Both the position numbers and the translations under genes were made by a program. From NCBI RefSeq assembly GCF_042432815.1, contig NZ_JBHLWM010000001.1, forward strand, positions 744,001 to 808,000: 64,000 nt of DNA, written 5' to 3'. The stretch's first letter is position 1. Every line of letters starts with the position of its first letter. The notes beneath the pieces are model-generated. The model did no database searches, had not been told where the DNA came from, and saw only the letters and a list, made by a program, of their open reading frames with translations. This document shows, piece after piece, positions 52,831-62,507 of the stretch. The DNA comes from Rhodopseudomonas telluris (GTDB lineage Bacteria; Pseudomonadota; Alphaproteobacteria; Rhizobiales; Xanthobacteraceae).

Positions 52831-54113
52831 GCGACAAGCCGCTCACCGGCCGCGCCCGCGCCGATCGTCAGCCGCACAGCCTCGCCGCCTGGCGCGGGCT
52901 CGGCGGCTACGCGGCGCTGATGCAGGCGCTGAAGCGCCACAGCCCCGAGGCGGTCATCGCGATGGTCGAGGCCGCGGGCCTGCGCGGCCGCGGCGGCGCG
53001 GGTTTCCCGACCGCGAACAAATGGCGCTTCATGCGCAGCGGTGCCGAGAAGGCCGGGCCGGGTCCGCGCTATCTCTGCGTCAACGGCGATGAGACCGAGC
53101 CGGGCTCGTTCAAGGACCGCCTGCTGATGGAGGCGCTGCCGCATCAACTGATCGAGGGCGCGCTGATTGCCGCCTACGCGATCGGCGCGACCGAAGTGAT
53201 CATCCTGGTGCGCGACGAGTATCGTGCCGCCGCGACGGCGCTGACCCGCGCGATCGCCGAGGCGGAAGGAGCCGGCCTGCTCGGCCGCGATATTCTCGGC
53301 TCGGGTTTCGATCTCACGATGCGGGTGCACGCCTCCGCAGGCCGTTACATCGTCGGCGAGGAGACTGCGCTGATCGCCGCGCTCGAAGGCGAGCGCCCGG
53401 TGCCGCGGCATCGGCCGCCTTATCCGGCGGTTAGTGGACTGTGGGGCAGGCCGACCACGGTCAACAACGTCGAGACGCTGTCGGCCGTGCCGTCGATTAT
53501 CGAGAACGGTGCGGACTGGTATCGGTCGCTCGCGCGCAGCGAGGAGGGCGGCACCAAGCTGTACGGCGTTTCCGGCTGCGTGACGCGTCCGCAACTGATC
53601 GAAGCGCCGATGGGGACGACCGCGCGCGAGTTGCTCGAGCTGTGCGGCGGCATCCGCAACGAGCGTTCGCTGTTCGCGTTCCAGCCCGGTGGCGGCGCGA
53701 CGGCGTTTCTCGAAACCGCCGATCTCGACGTCCCGCTCGACTTCGCCCACACCAAAAAAGCCGGGTCTTCGCTCGGCACCGGCGCGCTGATCGTGCTCGA
53801 CGACCACGCCTGCCCGGTCGCGGCGATCGGTCGGCATATGCGGTTCTATGCCCGCGAGAGCTGCGGGCTGTGCACGCCGTGCCGCGACGGCCTGCCGTGG
53901 GTGGCGAAGCTGCTCGATACGCTGGAGGCCGGCAACGGCACCCGTGGCGATATCGAGTTGCTGCATCAGCACGTCGCGCTGTCCGGGCCGTCGGGCCGGT
54001 CCTATTGCGATCTCAACACCGGCGCGCTGACGCCGCTGCGCAGCGGGCTCGAACGCTTCGGCGATATCTTCACTGCCCACCTCGCGGGCCATTGTCCGGT
54101 GGGCCGCGCATGA
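52827..54113 (+). CDS. nuoF: NADH-quinone oxidoreductase subunit F
   Basis: This 428-residue NuoF binds NADH and FMN through G-R-G-G-A-G-F-P-T (about 53-61) and the N-G-D-E-T-E-P-G region. It holds cluster N3 through S-C-G-L-C-T-P-C (about 349-356) plus a later Cys. It is the electron entry point. ATGA overlaps with nuoE and nuoG. Confidence 0.95.
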   Translation: MSDKPLTGRARADRQPHSLAAWRGLGGYAALMQALKRHSPEAVIAMVEAAGLRGRGGAGFPTANKWRFMRSGAEKAGPGPRYLCVNGDETEPGSFKDRLLMEALPHQLIEGALIAAYAIGATEVIILVRDEYRAAATALTRAIAEAEGAGLLGRDILGSGFDLTMRVHASAGRYIVGEETALIAALEGERPVPRHRPPYPAVSGLWGRPTTVNNVETLSAVPSIIENGADWYRSLARSEEGGTKLYGVSGCVTRPQLIEAPMGTTARELLELCGGIRNERSLFAFQPGGGATAFLETADLDVPLDFAHTKKAGSSLGTGALIVLDDHACPVAAIGRHMRFYARESCGLCTPCRDGLPWVAKLLDTLEAGNGTRGDIELLHQHVALSGPSGRSYCDLNTGALTPLRSGLERFGDIFTAHLAGHCPVGRA

Positions 54114-56728
54114 CGAAGAAGATCGACATCGACGGCCGCATCATCGAGGCCAGGGACGACGAGGACCTGCTGTCGGCGTGTCTGACGCACGGCATCGACG
54201 TGCCGTATTTCTGCTGGCACGGCGCGCTCGGCTCGGTGGGCGCCTGCCGGCAATGCGCCGTCAAAGTCTATGCCGGACCGGACGACACCGAAGGCCGCAT
54301 CGTTATGTCGTGCATGACGCCGGTCGCCGATGTCGAACGCGTCTCGGTCAGCGATCCGGAGGCCACGGCTTTCCGGGCCCAAGTGATCGAATGGCTGATG
54401 GTCAACCATCCGCACGACTGCCCGGTGTGCGAGGAAGCCGGCTCCTGCCATCTGCAGGACATGACGATCGCGACCGGCCACCTCGACCGCCGCTATCGAT
54501 TCACCAAGCGCACGCACCGCAATCAGGATCTAGGCCCGCTGCTGACGCACGAGATGAACCGCTGCATCGCCTGCTATCGCTGCACGCGGTTCTATCGCGA
54601 CTACGCGGGCGGCCGCGATCTCGATGCGTTCGGCGCGCATGACAACGTGTATTTCGGCCGCGCCGAGGACGGCGTGCTGGAGAGCCCGTTCGCCGGCAAT
54701 CTCGCCGAAGTCTGCCCGACCGGTGTGTTCAACGACAGGGGGTGGTCGGAGGATTATGCGCGCAAATGGGACATGCGGGCCACGCCGTCCATCTGCCCGC
54801 ATTGTGCGCTCGGCTGCAACATCCTGGTCGACCAGCGCGGCGGCCGGGTGCGCCGTGTGCAGAACCGGTATCACGGGGCGCTCAACGGCTACTTCATCTG
54901 CGACCGGGGGCGCTATGGCCCGCTGCATGTCGTCTCGGATCATCGGCTGAGTCAGCCGCTGATGCATGGCGAGCCGGCGAGCGAGCACGACGCCTGTGCG
55001 GCGGCGCATGCGGCCGTGGCCGAGGGCGCGATCGGCATCGGTTCGCCGCGCGCCTCGCTGGAAGCCAATTACGCGCTGCAGCGGCTGGTCGGGCCGGAGC
55101 GGTTCTTCGCCGGCGTCTCGGATGCCGAGGCACGGCTGGTGCGGCGCATCGTCGAGATCGTCCGCGCCGGGCCGGCGAAGGTCGCCTCGCTCGCCGAGGT
55201 CGAGCGTGCCGACGCGGTGCTGGTGCTGGGCGAGGATCTGACCAACGCATCGCCGCGCCTGGCGCTGGCGCTGCGCCAGACCGCGCGCGGCGCCGAGCGC
55301 GAACTCGCCGCGCAGAAGGGCGTGCCGCAATGGCTCGATCCGGCGGTGCGCACCGCCGGCGAAGGCCGCCGCTCGCCGATCGTGCTGGCGACGCCGCTGC
55401 CCGACGCACTCGACGACATCGCCACGCTGTCGCTGCGCTGCGATCCGCAGAGGATTGCCGCGTTCGGGGCTGCGATCGCCGATGCGCTCGGCGGCAAAGC
55501 GATCGCTGATGCGGAGGCACAGCGCGTAGCCGAGATCCTTGCCGTTGCGCAGCGGCCATTGATCATCGCGGGCTGCTCGCTCGGCGCAGCCGGGATCGTC
55601 GAGGCGGCTGCGTCCATCGCGTCGGCGCTCGGCGCCAAGGCGAAGATCGCGCTGCTGACGCCCGAGGCCAACAGCCTCGGCCTGGCGCTGCTCGGCGGCG
55701 ACGGCATCGAGAGCGCCGCGGCGCTGCTCGAGCGCGGCGCCGCCAAGACTGCGATCGTGCTCGAAGCCGATCTGTTCGACCGCGCGCCGCGTCCCAGTGT
55801 CGAGCGGCTGTTCGCGGCCGCTAAAGCCGTCGTCGCGCTGGATGCGATGGCGAGCGAGACGACGGCGCGGGCCTCGGTCGCGCTGCCGGTCGCCGCGTTC
55901 ACCGAATGCACCGGCACCTTCGTCAACTACGAAGGCCGCGCGCAGCGCTTCATCGCCGCGCTGCCGCCGTCGGAGACAGCGCCATCGTCCTGGCGCCGGC
56001 TCGATGCGTTCGGCGCCGGGGATTGGCACGGCCTCGACGCGCTGATCGGCGACCTGATCGTCGAGCGTGCCGATCTCGTCGGTGTCGCCGATGCGGCGCC
56101 GGACGCCGACTTCATGATGGCCGACGGCCAAGTCACCCGCGCGCCGCGGCCGTATTCGGGCCGCACCGCGGACGATCGCGCCGGGCAGTTCGCCGACGCC
56201 GCGCCGCCGATCGATCCGGATTCGCCGCTGACTTTCGGCATCAAGGGCGCGCGCGGGACCAAAGTGCCGCCGGCGCTTATCACCAGCTACAAGACCTCCG
56301 GTCAGCACTCGGCCAACAACGTCACGCGCTTCGTAGAAGAGATCGGCGGCCCGCTGCGCGGCGGCGATCCCGGCGCGATACTGTTGAAGGCGGGCGAAAT
56401 GTCGTTGCCCGATGCGGCTGCGCCGGCGCCGGTGGACGGCGAGGGGCTGCTGCTGATCCCGCTGCACGACGCCTTCACCGGCTTCGATCTCAGCCGCGCC
56501 AGCGCATTGCTGACGGCGCGGCGGCCGCAGCCGCGCCTGCTGCTGCATCCGGACGACGCCGCGATGCAGCGCCTCGCGGAGGGCGCTGCGGTGCTGATCG
56601 ACGGCCAGCCTTGCACCGCGCATGTCGCGCTCGACGCATCGCTGCCGCGCGGCTGCGTCGCGATCAGCGCGGGCCTGATCGTGCCACGCGGGCCGCTGCG
56701 CCGCGTGCGGGTGGAGGCGGCGTCATGA
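54110..56728 (+). CDS. nuoG: NADH-quinone oxidoreductase subunit G with N7 cluster motif
   Basis: This 872-residue NuoG has an N-terminal [2Fe-2S] domain (C-W-H-G and C-R-Q-C), the His-Cys motif H-P-H-D-C-P-V-C-E-E-A-G-S-C, and the C-I-A-C-Y-R-C-T-R cluster. It also has the additional N7 motif C-P-H-C-A-L-G-C (Cys229, 232, 236) plus Cys264. N7 occurs in E. coli and Thermus but not in typical alphaproteobacterial or mitochondrial NuoG. A long molybdopterin-oxidoreductase-like domain (about 230-700) and a MoCo-binding-like C-terminus follow. This supports an E. coli-type complex I. ATGA overlaps on both sides. Confidence 0.94.
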   Translation: MTKKIDIDGRIIEARDDEDLLSACLTHGIDVPYFCWHGALGSVGACRQCAVKVYAGPDDTEGRIVMSCMTPVADVERVSVSDPEATAFRAQVIEWLMVNHPHDCPVCEEAGSCHLQDMTIATGHLDRRYRFTKRTHRNQDLGPLLTHEMNRCIACYRCTRFYRDYAGGRDLDAFGAHDNVYFGRAEDGVLESPFAGNLAEVCPTGVFNDRGWSEDYARKWDMRATPSICPHCALGCNILVDQRGGRVRRVQNRYHGALNGYFICDRGRYGPLHVVSDHRLSQPLMHGEPASEHDACAAAHAAVAEGAIGIGSPRASLEANYALQRLVGPERFFAGVSDAEARLVRRIVEIVRAGPAKVASLAEVERADAVLVLGEDLTNASPRLALALRQTARGAERELAAQKGVPQWLDPAVRTAGEGRRSPIVLATPLPDALDDIATLSLRCDPQRIAAFGAAIADALGGKAIADAEAQRVAEILAVAQRPLIIAGCSLGAAGIVEAAASIASALGAKAKIALLTPEANSLGLALLGGDGIESAAALLERGAAKTAIVLEADLFDRAPRPSVERLFAAAKAVVALDAMASETTARASVALPVAAFTECTGTFVNYEGRAQRFIAALPPSETAPSSWRRLDAFGAGDWHGLDALIGDLIVERADLVGVADAAPDADFMMADGQVTRAPRPYSGRTADDRAGQFADAAPPIDPDSPLTFGIKGARGTKVPPALITSYKTSGQHSANNVTRFVEEIGGPLRGGDPGAILLKAGEMSLPDAAAPAPVDGEGLLLIPLHDAFTGFDLSRASALLTARRPQPRLLLHPDDAAMQRLAEGAAVLIDGQPCTAHVALDASLPRGCVAISAGLIVPRGPLRRVRVEAAS

Positions 56729-57684
56729 TCGGGATGATCATCACCGCGACGATCTCGGCGGCGCTGATCATGGCGCTGCTGGTGATCGCCGGCACCTTCA
56801 CCTGGGTGGAGCGGCGGCTGCTCGGCTTCGTGCAGGAGCGCTATGGCCCCAACCGCGTCGGGCCGTTCGGCTCGCTGCAATGGGTTGCCGATACGGTGAA
56901 GATCCTCACCAAGGAAGATGTGCCGCCGCCCGGCGCCGACAAGTTCACCTACATCCTGGCGCCCGCAGTCGCCGCGACGCCGGTGCTGATCGGCTTCGGC
57001 GTGGTGGCGATCGGCGACGGCGTCGCGCTGGCGCCGGTCGATGTCGGCGTGCTGTTCCTGCTCGGCATGCTCGGGCTGACAGCTTACGCCGTGCTGCTCG
57101 GCGCCTGGGCCTCGCACAATCGCTTCTCGCTGATGGGCGGCATGCGCGCCGCGGCACAGATGCTGGCCTATGAGGTGTTCCTCGGGCTGTCGCTGATGGG
57201 CGTGGTGATGCTGGCCGGCTCGCTGTCGATGAGCGAGATCGTCGAGGCGCAGCGCGGCGCCTGGTTCGTGCTGCTGCAGCCGCTCGGCGCAGCGTTGTTC
57301 ACCATCGCGGGCGTCGCCGCCGCGCACCGGCTGCCGTTCGACCTGCCGGAATCCGAGAACGATCTCGTCGCCGGCTTTATCACCGAATACACCGGCATGT
57401 CGTTCGGCCTGTTCTTCCTCGGCGAATATCTCGCGGTGCTGCTGGTGTCGGCGCTGGCGGTGACGCTGTTCTTCGGTGGCTGGCTCGGGCCGTGGCTGCC
57501 CGGCCCAGTATGGTTTGGCCTCAAGACCGGCGTGATCGCCGTGGTGTTCGTCTGGCTCCGGGCCACGCTGCCACGGCCGCGCTACGATCAGTTGCTGAGC
57601 TTCGCCTGGAAAATCGCGTTGCCGCTGTCGCTGCTCAATCTGCTGCTCACCGGCATCGTCGTGGTGGCGAGGAGTGCGCCATGA
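56725..57684 (+). CDS. nuoH: NADH-quinone oxidoreductase subunit H
   Basis: This 319-residue NuoH has eight membrane helices and forms the link between the quinone cavity and the proton pumps. Landmarks are E-R-R-L-L-G-F-V-Q-E-R-Y-G-P-N-R-V-G-P (about 25-43), 'DTVKILTKED' and 'LPFDLPESENDLVAGF'. ATGA overlaps with nuoG and nuoI. Confidence 0.95.
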   Translation: MIGMIITATISAALIMALLVIAGTFTWVERRLLGFVQERYGPNRVGPFGSLQWVADTVKILTKEDVPPPGADKFTYILAPAVAATPVLIGFGVVAIGDGVALAPVDVGVLFLLGMLGLTAYAVLLGAWASHNRFSLMGGMRAAAQMLAYEVFLGLSLMGVVMLAGSLSMSEIVEAQRGAWFVLLQPLGAALFTIAGVAAAHRLPFDLPESENDLVAGFITEYTGMSFGLFFLGEYLAVLLVSALAVTLFFGGWLGPWLPGPVWFGLKTGVIAVVFVWLRATLPRPRYDQLLSFAWKIALPLSLLNLLLTGIVVVARSAP

Positions 57685-58196
57685 TCGGATGGCTCGAAGC
57701 CCTGCTGCGGGTCGGCCGCAAGCTGTTCGTCAAGCCGGAGACGCAGCTCTATCCCGAAGAGAAGCCGAAGCTGTACCCGCGCACGCGCGGCCGCATCGTG
57801 CTGACGCGCGATCCGGACGGCCAGGAGCGCTGCGTCGCCTGCAATCTGTGCGCGGCGGTGTGCCCGGTCGGCTGCATCGATCTCGCCAAAGCCGTGGCCG
57901 AGGACGGCCGTTGGTACCCGGAGCATTTCCGCATCAATTTCGCCCGCTGCATCTTCTGCGGCTTCTGCGAGGAGGCGTGCCCGACGGCGGCGATCCAGCT
58001 CACGCCGGATTTCGAGCTCGGCGAATGGCGCCGCGATGCGCTGGTCTACGAGAAGCACGATCTGCTGATCGCCGGCGAGGGCAAGGTGCGCGGCTATCGC
58101 TACTGGTCGGTCGCCGGCAAGGCGATCGATGGCAAGGACAAGGGCGAGGCCGAGCACGAAGCGCCGCCGGTCGATCTGAAGGGGCTGCTGCCATGA
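57681..58196 (+). CDS. nuoI: NADH-quinone oxidoreductase subunit I
   Basis: This 171-residue ferredoxin-like subunit holds clusters N6a and N6b in two motifs, C-V-A-C-N-L-C-A-A-V-C-P (about 54-65) and C-I-F-C-G-F-C-E-E-A-C-P (about 92-103). It passes electrons from NuoG to NuoB. It overlaps nuoJ by 4 nt. Confidence 0.95.
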   Translation: MIGWLEALLRVGRKLFVKPETQLYPEEKPKLYPRTRGRIVLTRDPDGQERCVACNLCAAVCPVGCIDLAKAVAEDGRWYPEHFRINFARCIFCGFCEEACPTAAIQLTPDFELGEWRRDALVYEKHDLLIAGEGKVRGYRYWSVAGKAIDGKDKGEAEHEAPPVDLKGLLP

Positions 58197-58699
58197 GCCT
58201 GTCGCTCGCGCTCTATGCCGGCGCCTTCGCCCTCGTCTCCGCCGCGCTCGCCGTGACCCGGCCCAATGCGGTGCATGCGCTGCTGTATCTCGTGGTGACG
58301 CTGCTGGCGCTGGCGGTGTGCTTCTTCGCACTCGGCGCGGCGTTCGCGGCGGTGCTGCTGATCATGATCTATGCCGGCGCGATCGTCGTGCTGTTCGTGT
58401 TCGTGGTGATGACGCTGCCGACCTCGCCGGAGGCGACGGCGCGCGAGCGGCTGACGCTGCGCGGGGCTTGGCCGTTGCCGCTGCTGATGTCGGCGCTCGT
58501 GATCGCGCCGTTCGCGTTCGGGCAGTTCGGCATCTCGGCCAACACCGTCGCTGCGCCGGTGTCGGCGCAGGAGGTCGGGCGGCTGCTGTTCGGGCCGTGG
58601 GCACTGGCGATCGAACTCGCCTCGTTGCTGCTGCTCGCCGGGCTGATCGGCGTCCGGCATATCGGCCGCAGCGATCGCGCATCGGGGAAGCGCCCATGA
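58193..58699 (+). CDS. nuoJ: NADH-quinone oxidoreductase subunit J
   Basis: This 168-residue antiporter-side membrane subunit has five hydrophobic helices. The third carries the pi-bulge region of NuoJ, M-I-Y-A-G-A-I-V-V-L-F-V-F-V-V-M (about 60-75). It overlaps nuoK by 4 nt. Confidence 0.93.
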   Translation: MSLSLALYAGAFALVSAALAVTRPNAVHALLYLVVTLLALAVCFFALGAAFAAVLLIMIYAGAIVVLFVFVVMTLPTSPEATARERLTLRGAWPLPLLMSALVIAPFAFGQFGISANTVAAPVSAQEVGRLLFGPWALAIELASLLLLAGLIGVRHIGRSDRASGKRP

Positions 58700-59004
58700 C
58701 CGGCTCGGATCTGATCGGCCTGATGATCCTCGCCGCCGGCCTGTTCGCGATCGGCCTGTTCGGCGTGCTGGCACGGCGCGGCATCATGTTTCAGCTCGTC
58801 GCGCTGGAAGTCGCGCTCAGCGGCCCCGCGCTCGCCTTCGTGGCGGCTGGCGCGTATCACGCCGATCCGCAAGGGCAGGGGATGTTCGTCCTGGTGCTGA
58901 CGCTGGCCGCCGCCGAGGTTGCGGTCGGGCTGGCGCTGCTGCTGCGGATCCGCCGCGTCGCCGGCAGCGATGACAGCGATCTGATCAGCGGCATGAAGGG
59001 GTGA
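58696..59004 (+). CDS. nuoK: NADH-quinone oxidoreductase subunit K
   Basis: This 102-residue MrpC-like subunit has three membrane helices. The conserved membrane Glu residues appear in Q-L-V-A-L-E-V-A-L (about 38) and A-A-A-E-V-A-V-G-L-A-L (about 75). It follows nuoJ with a 4-nt overlap. Confidence 0.93.
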   Translation: MTGSDLIGLMILAAGLFAIGLFGVLARRGIMFQLVALEVALSGPALAFVAAGAYHADPQGQGMFVLVLTLAAAEVAVGLALLLRIRRVAGSDDSDLISGMKG

Positions 59005-59006
59005 GC

Positions 59007-61064
59007 ATGGCACAGCTGCTTCCCTTCGTCCCGATGCCGGCGCTGCTCGGCTTCATCGTGTTGTCGCTGGTGCCGATCGCGCTGCCGCGTGCCGCGGTGA
59101 TCGCGCTCGGCGTCGGCGCCGCGGTGCTGCCGGCGATCCTGTTTGCGCCGGTGGCGCTGGGCTGCCTCGACGGCGGCTGCGTGGCGGGCGCGGTGGTGCC
59201 GATCCTGTCGATCGACACCGGCGTGTTCGTCGCACAGATTGCGATGTCGATGGATCCGCTCAGCATGGTCACCGGCGGCACCGTGGTGCTGGTCGGCGCG
59301 CTGGTGCTGATCTATTCGGGCGCCTACATGGCGTCGGAACCGGTGCCGGATCTGCGCCGCTTCTTCGCGGTGATGAACCTGTTTCTCGCCGGCATGCTGG
59401 CGGTGGTGTTCGCCGCCGACGTCATCCTGCTGTTTCTCGGCTGGGAAACCATCGGCCTGTGCAGCTTCATGCTGATCGCGTTCTACGATCAGCTGCCGAA
59501 GGCGGTGTCGGCCGGCCGCAAGGCGCTGATCACCACGCGCATCGCCGACAGCATGCTGCTCGCCGGCCTGATGATGCTGTTTCTGTCCGCCGGCACCACG
59601 CGGCTCGACGGCATGCTGGCCGCGGTGCCGGCGATCGATCCGTGGCGGCTGGCGCCGATCGCCGGGCTGATCGCGCTCGGCGCGCTCGGCAAATCGGCGC
59701 AGATCCCGTTTCACACCTGGCTGCCGAGCGCGATGGCCGGCCCGACGCCGGTGTCGGCGCTGCTGCATTCCGCCACGATGGTCGCGGCCGGCGTGATCCT
59801 GCTGGCGCGGCTCGCGCCGCTGTTCGCGGCCGCACCGGAAATCTCCGCGATGGTAGCCATGCTGGGCATCGCCACCGCGGCGCTCGGCGCGCTGGTCGCG
59901 CTGATCCAGACCGATGTGAAGAAGCTGCTGGCGTTTTCGACCATGAGCCAGATCGGCTTCATGGTGCTGGCGCTCGGCCTCGGCGCACCGGCCGTGGCGC
60001 TGGCGCATTTCGCCATCCATGCCGCGTTCAAGTCGCTGCTGTTCCTCAGCGCCGGCGTGATGAGCCACGCCTCCGGCGGCTCGACCGCGATCGAGGCGCT
60101 GCGCGGTGCGCGCTATCGCCAGCCCTGGGCGTTCTGGGCGTTTGCGATCGGCGCGGCGTCGCTCGCCGGCCTGCCGGTGATCACCGCGGGCTGGTACTCG
60201 AAAGAAGCAGTGCTGGCCGCGGTGTGGAGCAGCGGGCCGTGGGGCGTGCCGCTGTGGCTGCTGGCAGCAACTGCGGCGATGCTGACCGGCGCCTATGCGT
60301 TCCGCGTGGTGTTCGTCGCCGGCAGTCAGTCCGCCGAACTCGCCGCGCCGCCGTGGGGCGGGGCGGCGGTGATGATCCCGCTGGTCGTGCTCACCACGGT
60401 CGCGGTCGCCGGCGGCCTTTCGGTCGGCGCGCTGATCGGCTTCGCCGGCGGCACGCCGGATCACATCCCGCTGCTGCCGACGCTGCTCGGCGCTGCTGCG
60501 CCGATCCTGGGTGTGCTGCTGGCCCGGCAGATCGTGCGGCATCCGCGCGAGCTGGAGCGGGCGGCGCAGCGGCTGCGCCACGTCCGCATCTTCCGCGTCG
60601 ACGTGCTGTATTATTACTACTTCGTCCGCCGCTTCCGCCGTGTCGCCTTCGTGCTCGGCAATGCCGAGGGCACCGAGGCGTTCGCGCGCGCGGCGGAACT
60701 GCGCCGCGAGGGCGTCGAGGTGCCCGGCCTGCCGGCGGACGACCCGTTGGCGCATGGCGGCGCGGTCTCGCCCGACTTCATCACCCGCGCGACCGAAGGC
60801 CAGACGCCGGTGGTGCGGCTGGTCTCCGGCGATCCGGTTGGTCGGTTTGTCGTCGCTGCGGCGCGGCTGTTCGTCAGCGGCTTCGTCGCGCGGTTCAGGC
60901 CGGATGCGATCGACCGCGGCTGGATGGGCTTTGCGGGCGGCTTCGGCCTCGCCTGGGCGCAGGCGCGCCGGGTTCAGACCGGCCGCGTCCGCGATCACTC
61001 ACTGTGGATAGCGCTCGGCTGCGCGGCGCTGTTGTTGTTTGCCTGGGGGACATCATGGCGCTGA
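59007..61064 (+). CDS. nuoL: NADH-quinone oxidoreductase subunit L
   Basis: This 685-residue antiporter-like proton-pumping subunit has the conserved W-E-T-I-G-L-C-S-F (Glu of the pump), K-A-L-I-T-T-R-I-A-D, K-S-A-Q-I-P-F-H-T-W-L-P-S-A-M and the long C-terminal lateral helix region. I chose ATG at 59007 because AAGGGG lies 6 nt before; a GTG at 59001 overlapping the nuoK stop is the alternative. It overlaps nuoM by 10 nt. Confidence 0.94.
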   Translation: MAQLLPFVPMPALLGFIVLSLVPIALPRAAVIALGVGAAVLPAILFAPVALGCLDGGCVAGAVVPILSIDTGVFVAQIAMSMDPLSMVTGGTVVLVGALVLIYSGAYMASEPVPDLRRFFAVMNLFLAGMLAVVFAADVILLFLGWETIGLCSFMLIAFYDQLPKAVSAGRKALITTRIADSMLLAGLMMLFLSAGTTRLDGMLAAVPAIDPWRLAPIAGLIALGALGKSAQIPFHTWLPSAMAGPTPVSALLHSATMVAAGVILLARLAPLFAAAPEISAMVAMLGIATAALGALVALIQTDVKKLLAFSTMSQIGFMVLALGLGAPAVALAHFAIHAAFKSLLFLSAGVMSHASGGSTAIEALRGARYRQPWAFWAFAIGAASLAGLPVITAGWYSKEAVLAAVWSSGPWGVPLWLLAATAAMLTGAYAFRVVFVAGSQSAELAAPPWGGAAVMIPLVVLTTVAVAGGLSVGALIGFAGGTPDHIPLLPTLLGAAAPILGVLLARQIVRHPRELERAAQRLRHVRIFRVDVLYYYYFVRRFRRVAFVLGNAEGTEAFARAAELRREGVEVPGLPADDPLAHGGAVSPDFITRATEGQTPVVRLVSGDPVGRFVVAAARLFVSGFVARFRPDAIDRGWMGFAGGFGLAWAQARRVQTGRVRDHSLWIALGCAALLLFAWGTSWR

Positions 61065-62497
61065 TCGCGCTTATTCTGCTGCCGGCCTTCGGCGGCGTCG
61101 TTGCGTTTCTGGTCGCCGGCAAGGGCGAACGCGAGCGCTGGGTCAGCATCGCGACCTTCGCGCTGATGCTGGTGCTGCTTATCGCGATCGTCGCCGGCGC
61201 GCCGGAGGGCCGCTGGTACGCCAAGGTCAGCTATCCGTGGGTGCCGTCGTTCGGCATCGCGCTCGACTTCGCGCTCGACGGCCTGTCCGCCGCGCTGATC
61301 GCGATCGCCGCGGGGCTCGGCATCATTTCGGTGATGGCGTCGTGGACGGAGATCCCTACGCAGTCCGGGCTGTTTCACGCCAGCCTGTGCTGGACGGTGT
61401 CCGCCACCGTCGGGGTCTTCATCTCGTTCGACCTCTTGATCTTCGCGTTCTTCTGGGAGGCGATGCTGGTGCCGGCCTTTATGTTGATCGCCGTGTGGGG
61501 GCATGGCGACAAGGAAGGTGCGGCGCTGAAATTCCTGATCTTCAACGCGGTCGCCGGCTTCGGTCTGCTCGCAGCGTCGTTCGCGCTGGCGGCGATGTCC
61601 GATCACATGACGTTCAGCGCGTTCGAACTCGCCGAGATGAAGCTCTCGACGTCGGCGCAGGTCTGGATGCTGCTCGGCTTTTCGCTGGCCTTCATGGTCA
61701 AGCTGTCGGTGCCTCCGTTCCACGCCTGGCTGCCGGAGGCGCACACGCTGGCGCCGACCGCGGGCTCGATCCTGCTCGCCGGCATCCTGCTGAAGACCGG
61801 CGCCTACGGCCTGTTCCGCTTCGCGCCGATGCTGTTTCCCGAGGGGCTCGCCGCCGTGGCACCTTACGGCATCGCGCTCGGCGCCGCCGGCGCGCTGTAT
61901 GGCGGCCTCGTTGCCTGCGGCCAGAACGACGCCAAGCGGCTGGTCGCCTACACGTCGATCGCCCATATGGCGATCGTGCTGATGGGCATCTCGGCCGGCG
62001 TGCACTACGCACTGGCCGGCGCCGCAGTCGAGATGATCGCGCATTCGTTCTCGGCCTCGGCGCTGTTCCTGCTGATCGGCGCGCTGTACGAGCGCACCCA
62101 TACGCGCGATCTGCGCCAGCTCGGCGGCCTGCAGCAGGTCGCGCCGAAATTCGCCGCGGCGTTCGCACTGTTCTGCTCGGCGCTGCTGGCGCTGCCCGGC
62201 ACGGCGAATTTCGTCGGCGAGGCGCTGGTGGTGGTCGGCATCTTCCAGGTCAATTGGGTGTTCGCGCTGCTGGCGCTGTCGACGCTGATCGTCTCGGTGA
62301 TCTACGCGACGCGCCTGTTGAAGGGACTGGTGTTCGGCCTGCCGAAGCCGGCCGGGCCGCTCGCCGATCTGAGCTGGCGCGAATATGCGCCTGTGGTGGT
62401 GATGGGCCTCGCCACGCTGGTGATCGGCCTCTATCCGCAGAGCCTGCTGGCGCTGCTCGAGCCGGCGATCAGGGCCGCGCTAATCCAGACGCCGTGA
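61055..62497 (+). CDS. nuoM: NADH-quinone oxidoreductase subunit M
   Basis: This 480-residue antiporter-like subunit has F-F-W-E-A-M-L-V-P (pump Glu), K-L-S-V-P-P-F-H-A-W-L-P-E-A-H and L-A-G-I-L-L-K-T-G-A-Y-G as expected. The ATG at 61055 lies within the last codons of nuoL, with GGGGA just upstream. nuoN starts 10 nt after the stop. Confidence 0.94.
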   Translation: MALIALILLPAFGGVVAFLVAGKGERERWVSIATFALMLVLLIAIVAGAPEGRWYAKVSYPWVPSFGIALDFALDGLSAALIAIAAGLGIISVMASWTEIPTQSGLFHASLCWTVSATVGVFISFDLLIFAFFWEAMLVPAFMLIAVWGHGDKEGAALKFLIFNAVAGFGLLAASFALAAMSDHMTFSAFELAEMKLSTSAQVWMLLGFSLAFMVKLSVPPFHAWLPEAHTLAPTAGSILLAGILLKTGAYGLFRFAPMLFPEGLAAVAPYGIALGAAGALYGGLVACGQNDAKRLVAYTSIAHMAIVLMGISAGVHYALAGAAVEMIAHSFSASALFLLIGALYERTHTRDLRQLGGLQQVAPKFAAAFALFCSALLALPGTANFVGEALVVVGIFQVNWVFALLALSTLIVSVIYATRLLKGLVFGLPKPAGPLADLSWREYAPVVVMGLATLVIGLYPQSLLALLEPAIRAALIQTP

Positions 62498-62507
62498 TCG
62501 CCGCGCC

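Noticed and set aside
59459..61054. Open frame running through nuoL and into nuoM
   Set aside because: Only the part from 61055 (NuoM) is protein-like; the upstream part is an out-of-frame reading of nuoL.
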